From positions 2,108,001-2,172,000 of the forward strand of contig LR990057.1 in the NCBI GenBank assembly GCA_905147135.1: a stretch of 64,000 nt of DNA, given 5' to 3'. The number at the start of each line of letters is the position of its first letter. Position 1 is the stretch's first letter. The notes under the pieces are model-generated. The model worked only from the letters and a program-made list of their open reading frames with translations. It did no database searches and was not told the origin of the DNA. The DNA is from Blastobasis lacticolella. Taxonomy: Eukaryota; Arthropoda; Insecta; Lepidoptera; Blastobasidae. The position numbers were made by a program, and so were the translations under genes. Shown piece by piece: positions 20,501-29,372 of the stretch.

Positions 20501-21564
20501 ACTCCTCAGGCTTGACAGAGTCCTACTACCTGATAAAATTCTGATCATTTCCTTATGAAAAGAAAATGATGACAGATGTCAAATGTTATCTATTCTGACC
20601 TTACTTTAGTTCAGCTTTGTAGAGTGTTGTCTCTATCGCACGCAGCCGAAACTAGCTGATGTGAATTATATACTAGTTCCTAGGGTACCCCTATTTATTA
20701 TAAATAAACAAAAAATAAATAAATATTGATTTCATTGACAAAGAGTACTGAAATCTATCGCTGCAGTCTCCTTTTAGGCAAAGCCTGTGTCAGATGACAC
20801 CGTTACTACAGTTGATTACAAAAAATGTTGCTAGGTAATGAATAAAACATACATATTTTGGTTATTTAGCGATTTGACCAAAAACGCTACCTAAAGCTAA
20901 AAAAATAATACAATTATGCTATGCAACGCTACGCTCAGTCAGCCACACGCCCCAAACCGTTATTTACGGGTAGGTATCTTTCTTATTTTCATAGGTATTT
21001 GGATATTTTAAACGTAACAAAAACCCTCTCTAAGCCCTTCTTGGCGCAGTGAGGTTCGTACGTGATAAAAATATCCCCAGCAAAGGTTTCCAGAGCTCGG
21101 GATCAAAGCCCTCTGTGTTTACGCGGGTAGAACGGATTGGCTCTATCTACTCGCCTAGTTGAGTATCGATTTATGGGTAACCTTTTTATCAATTTTCCGA
21201 AAACGTAAACTTTAATGCAGGCAAAGGTTACCACCGTCGGGGGTCTGGTTTTCCAAGAAATAGAACTGGTTATCTATACAGAGTAAGTAAAGTAAATCCG
21301 TGGTATGCTTTAGGGATGTCGCTGATAAGATTGAAGAAGCTCGAATCGCCTGCACTGGTTTGCGTGTGTTGTGTACGTGGTTCAATAAGTATCTAGAACT
21401 GCCGGTATTAGAGATACCAAAAAAAAATTTAACAGATCTATTCAAGCATTGTGGGCAAAGGCGGCCTTATCGCTACAAGCGATCACTTCCAGGCAACCCT
21501 TGTCTAGAAAGAAAAAAGATAAACATCAGTCAGACAAGCAACAAAAATAGCATTAATCAACTAG
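20501..21564. other. Unassigned stretch
   Basis: No recognised gene or repeat over about 1 kb; small ORFs only. Confidence 0.4.
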
Positions 21565-21650
21565 GTAAACTACTTAGGTTACAGATGGAGGTATTGGACG
21601 ACGGTGGCGGCTTTCCATCACCTGGACCGCCTGAGTGTGCCTCAATAGAC
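21565..21650 (+). repeat. LINE 3' tail fragment
   Basis: GGTTACAGATGGAGGTATTG, GACGACGGTGGCGGCTTTCC and ATCACCTGGACCGCCTGAG match the tail at 43750-43810. Confidence 0.6.
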
Positions 21651-21673
21651 AATAAAAAAGATACAGAAAACTA

Positions 21674-21934
21674 CAATCACAGTCCATAACAGTTCACTGC
21701 AAGACCTCGGCCTTAGGGCCTCTCCGACGAAACGGAAGGTTATTGCCATAATCTCCACGCTTGGCAGGCGGGTTGGAGATCGTAGTGTTATAAATATAAC
21801 AATGGAAAACGCTGCTGCCCTTTTTCCAGTCAACGGAGACTAGATCTTTTGCCTTTAAAACATTAGTCGCCTTGTGCAACATGCACTAGTGTAAAGAGTT
21901 GGTGCTTTTCTACTCTAGCGGACACCACACGGTC
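21674..21934 (-). repeat. SINE B, near full length
   Basis: All blocks present in order on the minus strand, ending 5' at ACCGTGTGGTGTCCGC. Internal small insertion in the GGCCTTAGGGCCTC region. Confidence 0.9.
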
Positions 21935-22107
21935 AAAAAAACAACAATGTTCGATAAAAATACTTTTTATTATGTTTAAGTTTAGGGTACTAAAGACGTA
22001 AGGATTTTTAACGTTAACAAAATTTAAAGAAGGACCTTGTAACAATTTTTGAAACTGTTAATCTACTTAGTAATTATAATATTTTATAGTTAGGTAACTC
22101 AACTAGA

Positions 22108-22215
22108 AGTATTCATATTCATTTATTGGTAACTATTAAATTACATGTCATTACTCATTATATTCAAAGATTTCCAAATAAATATTACAGTAGATGTCAG
22201 GTTTCAAAATAACAA
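22108..22215 (-). repeat. A+T-rich repeat tail (ATTCATATTCATTTATTGG)
   Basis: ATTCATATTCATTTATTGGT and ACATGTCATTA match the start of the insertion at 13011 and the ends of 10735-11266. Extent uncertain. Confidence 0.45.
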
Positions 22216-22432
22216 GTACGTAAAAAATATTGCAATTTTCGTACACTGATGATTGAAATAGAGTACTGTCTGTTGATAATTATGCTCACAAAAACGAGAG
22301 TTGGGTGAATAATTTCTCGAATGAAGAATGACAAGTTATCTACTCGTATATCTATATTATTAGGTATATACGTAGGACTTCGTATTTATATTTAGGTTAA
22401 CTCATATTTTATTTTTAGAAAATATAATAATT

Positions 22433-22582
22433 TATTATTATATTAGACGGGACTTGGACGCGACGTACCTTTATGATTTGTTTTCCCGACGTTTCGGTAG
22501 GGTTACACCCACCGTGGTCACGACACGACTGAGTCGTCTCATAAAGGTACGTCGCGTCCAAGTCCCGTCTAATATAATAATA
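22433..22582. mobile_element. Foldback element with CGACGTTTCG / GGTCACG core, copy 2
   Basis: Arms 22433-22476 and 22539-22582 are perfect reverse complements over 44 bases. The 62-base centre reads TTGTTTTCCCGACGTTTCGG, then GTTACACCCACCGTGGTCAC, then GACTGAGTCG. The core matches 17536-17691 in order and spacing; the arms do not match at all. No ORF. Confidence 0.8.
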
Positions 22583-22689
22583 TGTGTAAAGAACGCGAGT
22601 TTAGTTTGAAACAAATATAATAATTTTATTAAATGGAACTTAACTATAAAGATAATAAAATACATAGAACTATAAAGATAAGACAAAAA

Positions 22690-22913
22690 AACAGTCCACA
22701 GCTGGACTTGGGCTTCTCCCACGAAAGGAGATGCCATAATCTCCACGCTTGACAGGCGGGTTGGAAATCGCAGAGTAAAAAATATAACAATGGAAAAGGC
22801 TACAGCCTACGGACATTCTAGATCTTCTGCTTCGAAAACATTAGTCGCCTTTTACGACACCCACAAGTGTAAGGGGTTGGTGCTATTCTACTGTGCCGGA
22901 CACCACACGGCCA
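22690..22913 (-). repeat. SINE B with internal deletions
   Basis: Blocks CAGTCCACAGCTGGACTT, CCCACGAAAGGAGATGCCAT and CACCACACGGCCA are recognisable; the AGGTTATTG and CTGCCCATTTTCCA blocks are lost. Confidence 0.85.
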
Positions 22914-22973
22914 CAAAATACAATTATTAATATTTAAAAAAAACCTTACAAAACCTAAAAATAAATCTTAATA

Positions 22974-23215
22974 TTAACTAAGACCCAGGTCCCCCGAATT
23001 TGGCAAGGTCCCCAGAAGGCTGGCCGCGTTGCGCCGCTGAATAGCGAGGCTTAAGCGCTGTCTCAAGAAGAGGCCAGCCTTCTGGTGATTCGTAATTTCG
23101 ACAAGGCGCGGGTGCTTACATAACTCCCGGTATAAGGAATATACTCCTGGTCCCCACGGCCCAAGAGTTTCAACGCCAAATGGCGCAAATATGTAATTTA
23201 ATATACAGTACACTC
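22974..23215 (-). pseudogene. Retroelement-associated nuclease-like domain, C-terminal fragment
   Basis: The minus-strand frame reads YIFAPFGVETLGPWGPG, then LRQRLSLAIQRRNAASLLGT and LP. I recognise this as the end of a domain often encoded with reverse transcriptase in invertebrate retroelements (…FxPFGVETLGPWGP…, …QRxSLAIQRGNAASLLGT…). The N-terminal RPD/DVT part is missing here but is present in the related fragment at 34803-35305. The frame runs to a stop at 22974 and is open for 79 codons. On its upstream side it abuts a minus-strand LINE tail. Function as a PD-(D/E)XK-type nuclease is an inference from the motif in the longer copy. Confidence 0.6.
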
Positions 23216-23239
23216 AATATTGCCTCCACCGCTCCTTTT

Positions 23240-23385
23240 TTTCGCTTAGGAAAGGTCGGTCCATGGCCGGTCCACCTGATGGGAAGCGGCCACTGTCGTG
23301 GCCACAAGAACATCTGCAATCTAAAGGGAACGGTTGCGGTACCGGCCTTTGAGGTACCTGTTGACATACCTTTTGAAGAACACCA
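23240..23385 (-). repeat. LINE 3' tail, minus strand
   Basis: Complement of GGTACCTCAAAGGCCGGTAC, GATTGCAGATGTTCTTGTGG and CCATCAGGTGGACC. Same family as 15033-15195 and 43735-43810. Confidence 0.65.
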
Positions 23386-23439
23386 TGTAAAAGTGCAGAC
23401 TTCGGGAGGACTTTCGGACTATCTAAGGTAGGCTGGAAG

Positions 23440-23545
23440 AAGTCATATTGTGGGATAAGCTCGCCTTTGCAAGTATATGTTTGTTATTTGTTGTACATAG
23501 TCTTGTAAGTATTTATACGCAATAAAGGTCTTACATACATAAGTA
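23440..23545 (+). repeat. LINE 3' UTR with (TACA)n tail
   Basis: GTGGGATAAGCTCGCCTTTG, GCAATAAAGGTCTTACATAC mirrors the 3' UTR at 19164-19260 in the opposite orientation. Confidence 0.7.
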
Positions 23546-24104
23546 CATCACAAAGAGAAAAGATGTGTATTTTTTTTTGGAATGAATAAATTAAAAATAA
23601 CTCTACCAATTTTAATTGTTTCACTAATATGCCCGAGCGGCATAGGCTACTTTTCATCCCGGAAAAATAATAGGGTTGAACGTTTACGGAGATCCGAACT
23701 GCGCGCGGGTGAAAATCACGGGGGACTGCTAATAGTAACAATGGCTATTTTGTCGCAGAATAATTGTTTTCCAAACTACTGTTCTTTATGTAAATGTAAT
23801 ATTAAAAAATTGCATACATAGTCCCCTGTCTCTAACAATAAGTACAACTCTGACCCCTTCCCACATTACTTTGCTTACTGCCATACGGCCCCTTTTTCTT
23901 AGATTACAGCGATATATCGTTACATTCTGTGTACGGAGCAAATGCCTCTAGCTTGCCAGAAACAGGGTTCCAATACGGAATAGGTCATTGTTGAAAGCGC
24001 ACCTACCTACCTACGTTTCTTGGAGCTATGGGGCGAGCTAAACTATGTTTAAGTCAAAGTGCATTGACGTTTCTGTAGCTGTCAGCCGTTATATGTGAAA
24101 TCAA
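23546..24104. other. Unassigned stretch
   Basis: A 79-codon frame at 23582-23821 is not recognisable. No repeat identified. Confidence 0.4.
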
Positions 24105-24145
24105 ATAAATAGGACAGTAATTGTTTTAATTACTGTCCTATTTAT
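24105..24145. repeat. Perfect hairpin, 18-bp stem
   Basis: ATAAATAGGACAGTAATT (24105-24122), loop GTTTT, then the exact reverse complement (24128-24145). Too short to classify; could be a small foldback or the scar of one. Confidence 0.6.
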
Positions 24146-24159
24146 AGCACACAATAAAG

Positions 24160-24330
24160 AAATACAGAGATATAACATAGATATAACTGACACAACAGGC
24201 ACTACTTATTTGTAAAAGAAATTTCTTCCAGCAGGTCTACAGAATGGAAATGTTTAGCTAAGAAATGCAGATACGATGCGCACAACTAATGAATAATTAT
24301 AAAATACATATGAATATGACGATTTTTTAT
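24160..24330 (-). repeat. LINE 3' UTR-like repeat (same family as 7110-7376)
   Basis: AAGAAATTTCTTCCAGCAGG then TCTACAG on the plus strand are the complement of the 7250-7290 block; CGATGCGCACA and the CAATAAAGAAA region also align roughly. Confidence 0.55.
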
Positions 24331-24412
24331 ATATTATATCAATAAATACATAGGTACATACTTATACACTTAAACATTACTACATATCAAAACTTTTACT
24401 AAGTTACGTGTG

Positions 24413-24744
24413 AGAGCGTCGATGTCCTATCCTGTCCTGTCCTAATAGTTAAGGTGTCCGACTCGTACCCTGAGGTACCGGGTTCGAACCCCAGTGCCAC
24501 CATGTACAGTCGAGTTCATTAATATGTGAGCATTACCAAGGCTTCAAATATAAATGTACATGGAAGGCTACTTATATATCTGAGCAGATTCATCAATCAA
24601 ACATATGTACATCTGCTCAGATATATAAGTACCCTTCCATGCACATTTAAATTTGAAGCCTTGGTAATGCTCACATATTAATGAACTCGACTGTACCAAT
24701 GGCTCTTTTCTGTGTTATATACATTAGTTGAACACTAACCGATG
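24413..24744 (+). repeat. SINE A split by a palindromic transposon
   Basis: Head with B box GGTTCGAACCC (24481-24491) and a TCCTG microsatellite expansion in the A-box region (24425-24443). The body stops at CATGTAC (24507) and resumes at GTACCAATGGCTC (24693), so the element is interrupted by the 185-bp insertion described separately. It ends at ACTAACCGATG. Confidence 0.85.
24508..24692. mobile_element. 185-bp palindromic MITE-like insertion
   Basis: Terminal inverted repeats start AGTCGAGTTCATTAATATGT and extend about 82 bases each with only a few mismatches; the loop is about 21 bases. It sits inside a SINE A copy, whose GTAC is duplicated on both sides (24504-24507 and 24693-24696; TGTAC if one base of the arm is given to the target). 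No coding capacity. Superfamily not determined: a 4-5 bp duplication fits several cut-and-paste groups. Confidence 0.9.
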
Positions 24745-24866
24745 GTTAGTGGTAGACAACGCATTGGTGACGCCCCATGGTGTTGCTGATGTCCATAGGC
24801 GACTGTCACCACTTTCCATCAGGTGCCCTTGCCTGATTGTCTGCCGTATAACATAAAAAAATCGGT
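24745..24866 (+). repeat. LINE 3' tail (MWNELP family)
   Basis: GTAGACAACGCATTGGTGAC, GGTGTTGCTGATGTCCATAG, CCACTTTCCATCAGGTGCCC and TGCCGTATAACATAAAAAAA. Equivalent to 6715-6796. Confidence 0.75.
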
Positions 24867-24975
24867 GAGTAGTATAACTTTTGTGCATATTTGATTGAAA
24901 GATAATTTATATTGCGTATGGATTTACAATATCTGCAGATTAGACAGATGTACACTCGTGGACCGTGGTGCAGCG

Positions 24976-26256
24976 TTACTGCAAGATTCTGCCGTTGATA
25001 TACATGTCACCGTCTTCATCAAATTCACTCGTCTCATTGAGGAAGTAGGCCGAACTCAAAACGATTCGTTGTTTCTTTTTCACTTTACCGTTGTGTTTCT
25101 CTGAAATGTCGTGTTTCTTCACAACTATAAACAGTCTTCGGCCGTATATTTCGTAAAATCTTTCAAATTTTACTGCTCTTATAGTATTATTCGCCATAAA
25201 ATCTCGAAACTCCTGCGTATCCGTAATTATATCCAAATTCTCGTTTATTAGCCTATTGTTATCGTGTACGGTGAATTCGTGTGAGTCTACGGTCCTGTGT
25301 TTGTAGTAGTGATAAGCCTCGGCAAATATGTCTCTATAGGGTATACGTAACGCGAGATTGGCCATTTGCGATTCTATTGCCCTGAAAACTGTTAAAATCG
25401 TGTAGTCATGTTGCGAGAATTGTATGCCACCCATCTCTACGGTCTCGCTTCTACATTGGTATAATTCAGGCGAGTTGTACCGCAAACTTGCCAACTGGTA
25501 GCTGCGCGCCATCTGTTCCACGTGATACTGCAATATGAACTCAATCCAGCTTAAGAAATTGAGAAACGTTACGTCTCTTTCATCTAGAGCACACATAATG
25601 TTCACTATCGTTTCCAAACACCTCTCCAGGATACTTTTTCTGTACCTTGGTACGCCATAGAGATCGTGAGTAATATTTCTTTCAACGGGATAATCTCTCA
25701 CATATTCAATGCGGCCTACGAAGTAGTTTTCTTGTTGCCGATTTATTCGGAAGATGCATTGCTGCCGAATACTAATGTCCCTCGGTGATGTCCAATTACT
25801 GGTGCACATATTTGTTGTATTCATATATTTCTTTACATAAAAAAGAAACTCTCCTAGAACAGCTGTGTTGTTTTTAGGATTTCGCCTGGGCGGCTGCGGA
25901 GGCAGCGGAGGCAGCGGAGGCAGCGGAGGCAGCGGAGGCTGGTCGTCACCGCCGACGGATCCGGTCGACTTGCTCGAGCGATCTTCAGAATAAGATGCCT
26001 GACTTGAGCCGCCTGTATCAGAACGAGATGCCTGACATAAGCCGCGTGTATCACCAGCAGTCTGCTTGTTGGAGCTGCCCTTTAAAGAAGATTGCTTTTC
26101 GGTGGCAGGAAATGCCATGAACAACGTTAAGCCCGAAACGAAGATCATGAGCAGTAACAGTTGTAACGTTTTCATTTCATTCGTTGTCTCCACTCTTCGC
26201 ACAAAAGCAGGGGCAGTGAATTGTGCGGAGTAAGACATAGTATTAATTAGAGGCAT
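24976..26256 (-). CDS. Secreted or type II membrane glycoprotein, 426 aa, family unknown
   Basis: Longest intact ORF here; I do not recognise the family. Order of features: residues 1-27 hydrophilic; 31-49 strongly hydrophobic (LQLLLLMIFVSGLTLFMAF), a signal peptide if translation starts at Met28 or a signal anchor if it starts at Met1; 52-105 Ser/Gly/Lys-rich linker; 107-123 a Pro-Leu tract made of four PPL units, encoded by a 9-bp tandem repeat; then about 300 residues that look folded, rich in Tyr, Arg and Ile, with five cysteines. Six N-X-T sequons lie in this last part (NNT, NTT, NWT, NIT, NNT, NET), which fits a lumenal or extracellular domain. A basic KVKKKQR stretch precedes the C-terminus. 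No introns are evident, and no stop or frameshift despite a transposon-rich setting. A TATA box and CCAGTG initiator lie just upstream. A single-exon gene of this kind may be a retrogene, a lineage-restricted gene or an acquired one; sequence alone does not decide. Confidence 0.7.
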   Translation of the reverse strand: MPLINTMSYSAQFTAPAFVRRVETTNEMKTLQLLLLMIFVSGLTLFMAFPATEKQSSLKGSSNKQTAGDTRGLCQASRSDTGGSSQASYSEDRSSKSTGSVGGDDQPPLPPLPPLPPLPPQPPRRNPKNNTAVLGEFLFYVKKYMNTTNMCTSNWTSPRDISIRQQCIFRINRQQENYFVGRIEYVRDYPVERNITHDLYGVPRYRKSILERCLETIVNIMCALDERDVTFLNFLSWIEFILQYHVEQMARSYQLASLRYNSPELYQCRSETVEMGGIQFSQHDYTILTVFRAIESQMANLALRIPYRDIFAEAYHYYKHRTVDSHEFTVHDNNRLINENLDIITDTQEFRDFMANNTIRAVKFERFYEIYGRRLFIVVKKHDISEKHNGKVKKKQRIVLSSAYFLNETSEFDEDGDMYINGRILQ

Positions 26257-26277
26257 TTTGCAGTTCTTTTTCTATCA

Positions 26278-26305
26278 CTGGTGAAATTTTGTATGTATTT
26301 ATATA
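26278..26305 (-). promoter_or_regulatory. TATA box plus initiator for the 426-aa gene
   Basis: On the minus strand TATATAAATA occupies 26305-26296. CCAGTG, close to the arthropod TCAGT initiator, has its A at 26279, that is 26 bases downstream of the first T of the TATA box, the usual spacing. A start there would leave a 5' UTR of about 22 bases before the ATG at 26256, and about 104 before Met28. Confidence 0.5.
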
Positions 26306-26548
26306 CATTTATTTCATAACTACCGTCTCACTAGCAGGGGTAGGCCAGGCCACCAGGAGTGGGTCGAATACAATTCCTGGAAAACGAAAATAACATACAA
26401 ATATTAAAGTGCAACAGAAGATTGATAATAAATATCAGGTATTAGATAACGTTATCAGCAGAGTTTATTGCTCCGCAAAGGTGTGGCTAAATCGGTCTAT
26501 GGTCATTTTACTACGGGCAGGATCCGGCAGTATTTATAATATCTAGAT

Positions 26549-26825
26549 CATCATTATCATTTGGCATTAAATCCCGGTTGTGCTCTCGCACACGAGGGCA
26601 AGGGGTCCGCCTTGAATATGATCCAGAATTTGGCAGATCAGGTAATTACAGCGGAGCGACTGCCGTTAGACCTCCGTGACCCTGCTATCAGAGGAACCTG
26701 TCCAGATTGGATAATGGTTACACATTCAGTCGCTTGAATGTGCAGGCTTCATCACAATGTTTTTCCTCACCCTAAGAGCATCGGTTAGATGTACATAACT
26801 CAGAAAATAATCATTGATTGGCTGC
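26549..26825 (-). repeat. SINE A lacking the tRNA head
   Basis: (ATG)n-type tail at 26549-26562, then the body blocks through CATCGGTTAGATGTACATAA. The head is replaced by unrelated sequence. Confidence 0.9.
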
Positions 26826-26891
26826 AGTTATAATTAAAATATCTAGATATTTTTTGCAAAGCCTATATAAAAAAAACCAGTCATAGAAGCA

Positions 26892-26964
26892 TAGGCGGAC
26901 CCTGGGCCCTCGCGTGCCGCGCGGGGGCGCAACCGGGACATAACGCCAAGATGATGATGATGAT
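26892..26964 (+). repeat. SINE A 3' terminal fragment
   Basis: GGCGGACCCTGGGCCCTCGC, GGGCGCAACCGGGACATAAC, GCCAAGATGATGATGATG. Only the last 73 bases. Confidence 0.85.
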
Positions 26965-27073
26965 TCATAGAAGCATAGAAAACAGAATAGATGTCACTTT
27001 TTAAGAAACAAGTTTTAAATCCACGACCTCGATAATAGTACTAATTTAGAAATTAAGTACTTATACCTATAAG

Positions 27074-27140
27074 GTACCTGCTTACCATCAGGTAGGCCGT
27101 AAGCTTGTTTGCCACCTTGGTGGTATAAAAAAAAAAAAAG
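27074..27140 (+). repeat. LINE 3' tail
   Basis: TACCTGCTTACCATCAGGTA, GGCCGTAAGCTTGTTTGCCA, then GGTATAAAAAAAAAAAAAGG. Short 5'-truncated insertion. Confidence 0.75.
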
Positions 27141-27264
27141 GTTTTAAGACTTTGTGGTTATTCACTACTAGATTGTGAGGGCGCCGTAGGTAGAAAAATT
27201 CTATTTTGTAGAGATTGTAGGGGTGCGAGAGAGTCTCAAAATGTATGTTGAGTAACCCAAACTT

Positions 27265-27605
27265 CGACTTTTCGTAGCTATAGTACTTACGGATGGGTTT
27301 TAGAAATGAATAAAAACGCCTCATATCGCCTTGGCTGTTTCGCTTTTTAGTTACATTATAATCACCAAACGAAAAGATTAAGAATAAAGACTTTTATTGC
27401 CAGAAGACACCACGACACGACAAAAAAATAAACAAATTAAAAAAAAGGAGCAAAAAAAAAATACAATGCCCTACGTAGAAAAGTAATGACGTAGTAGTAG
27501 TGCAAAAGGTTCCGCTGGTTTGCTGGTGAAAAAGTGACTTTAATGTGGCTAATATGCCATATTCTACTCCTAATGGTCTAACATCGCTACAAAGTGGACT
27601 TTTTC
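27265..27605. mobile_element. Repeat E, MITE-like, copy 1
   Basis: ACTTTTCGTAGCTATAGTAC at the left and ATCGCTACAAAGTGGACTTT at the right are partial inverted matches (core GTAGCGATAGTAC in other copies). Inside, AGTTACATTATAATCACCAA and GTGACTTTAATGTGGCT are inverted relative to each other. Related motifs at 33950-34460, 41930-41990 and 42490-42640. Confidence 0.45.
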
Positions 27606-27922
27606 TTGTTCTCGATGACGCATGATAACCTACAGCGCCCTCTAAATTGATAAACTAATAATAAAAGATACCAATACAAAATTGAATAAAGAAATCCCTT
27701 TACATTTGCGGAAGGTTACGGTAGGACCAACCTTTGTGAAAAAGCTCAACTCGTAATTATTAAAGGTTATTAATACCTAATTTAGAGATTTTTCGTAACT
27801 TACTTTTGTACTCTTTCGTACAAAACTGCAGGTGCGTTGTTATAGAACTAAGAACTAGCCCAATGCTTGTGCAACGCTGACTAAGGAGGTAAATTTTCCA
27901 AATACAATAAAGAGAAAATAAA

Positions 27923-28105
27923 ATCATCTTGACGTTAATGTCCTGGCTGTGCCATCGAGCACGTGGGCCCGGGGTCCGCATTGACCATGATAAATGATTT
28001 GGCAGATCAGATAATTACAGTGGAGCGACTGCCATCTGACCTCCGTGACTTTGCTACCAGGGGAACCTGACCAGATTGGATCATGGTTACATATTCAGTC
28101 GCCTA
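27923..28105 (-). repeat. SINE A, 3' half
   Basis: From AATCATCTTGACGTTAATGT to ACATATTCAGTCGCCT; the head and 5' body are missing. Confidence 0.9.
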
Positions 28106-28252
28106 AGATAAAGAGTAAATAACTTACCAATTAAGAAAGCAAACACTCCTAAACTGTTATTAAGAAAATAATATTTCACAGCGGAACAACTTGTAATATA
28201 TTATTAGATATTTATATACATGAAGGTAACAGCTGCGCGTACGCAACCTTCG

Positions 28253-28497
28253 GCTTCAATAGTTGCAATGGCGCAATGTTCAATGATAACGGAACTCCGA
28301 CTTATCAATATCGGTACAACTACTTTATCTTTGATCACGTGACAGTGTTGAACAACGCTACAGTACCTATAGAAATACAGAGTACTTCAATAGTTGCAAT
28401 GGCGCGATGTTCAATGATTACGGAGTTCCCCGACTTATAAATTTTTCTTTGATCATGTCACAGTGTCGAACAACGCCACAGTATAGAAATACAAAGT
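28253..28497. repeat. Diverged tandem duplication of about 130 bp
   Basis: TTCAATAGTTGCAATGGCGC begins at 28255 and again at 28387. Both units then contain ATGTTCAATGAT, ACGGA, CGACTTAT, TTTGATCA, ACAGTGT, GAACAACGC and AGAAATACA in the same order, with small gaps in the second. Confidence 0.75.
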
Positions 28498-29012
28498 AAG
28501 TGAACTCCTCTTTTTAGTTTTGTTTATTTGATTTGATTGTTTTATATAATTTTTTATTTTACTTAGATACCTATACGAATGGGTATGGCTGTGAAAACAG
28601 CGCCGCACGGGGCGTTAGCGTCTCGTGACAGCATAAGCTGAGGCAGAGTCCATTTACCTTATTGTTAGAAATTTATTATGTTCAGTCACTTGTCCATAAG
28701 TAACTTAGTATTATTTTTTTAGTAAGTATTTTAATAAGTAGTAGTGTTTTGGTAGTAAGTCGCCACATATAATAATAAGACAATAAACGATTTTCTATTT
28801 GATTCTATTCTATTCTTAGGAGGAAAGGCTGCGTCTGAGAGCCTTCGGCGTTCGAAAGACTATCGCCGTCGCACTGCCCGCTTCCATCCCCGAACACAGC
28901 GAAAAGGACACCGGTGCCTGGGACGTATTATAACTATGTAAAATCGGGAATATCGAGTAGACATACATAAATGTATGTTATGATGTGCACAATACTTAAC
29001 GAGGATAAAATA
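28498..29012. other. Unassigned stretch
   Basis: No recognised gene. A G+C-rich block at 28815-28920 does not give a recognisable reading. Confidence 0.35.
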
Positions 29013-29372
29013 AAATCATCTTTGCGTTAATGTCCCGGTTGTGTTCTCGAGAACAAGGGCCCGGGGTCCGCCTTGACCATGATCTAAGATTTGGCGATGA
29101 GGTAATTACAGTGGATTGGATATGTCCTCCGTGACCCTGCTGCCAGGGGATCCTGATCAGTTTAAATTGGAGTAGATTGGAGTTACAAATTCAGTATGCC
29201 TGAATTTGCAGGTTTCATCACGATGTTTTCCCTCACCGTATAAGCATCGGTTAGAATTCAACTAATGTACATAACTCAGAAAAGAGTAATTGGTACTTTA
29301 CCGCAGCGGGATTCCCGGTACCGTTCGCTTACGAGTTGGATACTTAACCGGCCGGCTATCTACGCTCTCTAC
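29013..29372 (-). repeat. SINE A, near full length with deletions
   Basis: AATCATCTTTGCGTTAATGT at the 3' end through to the head (complement of the B box region at 29310-29325, GCGGGATTCCCGGTACC, which has lost several B-box bases). Confidence 0.85.

Noticed and set aside
25854..26054. 66-codon frame made of (LRC)n opposite the Pro-Leu tract
   Set aside because: A shadow of the 9-bp minisatellite in the 426-aa gene.
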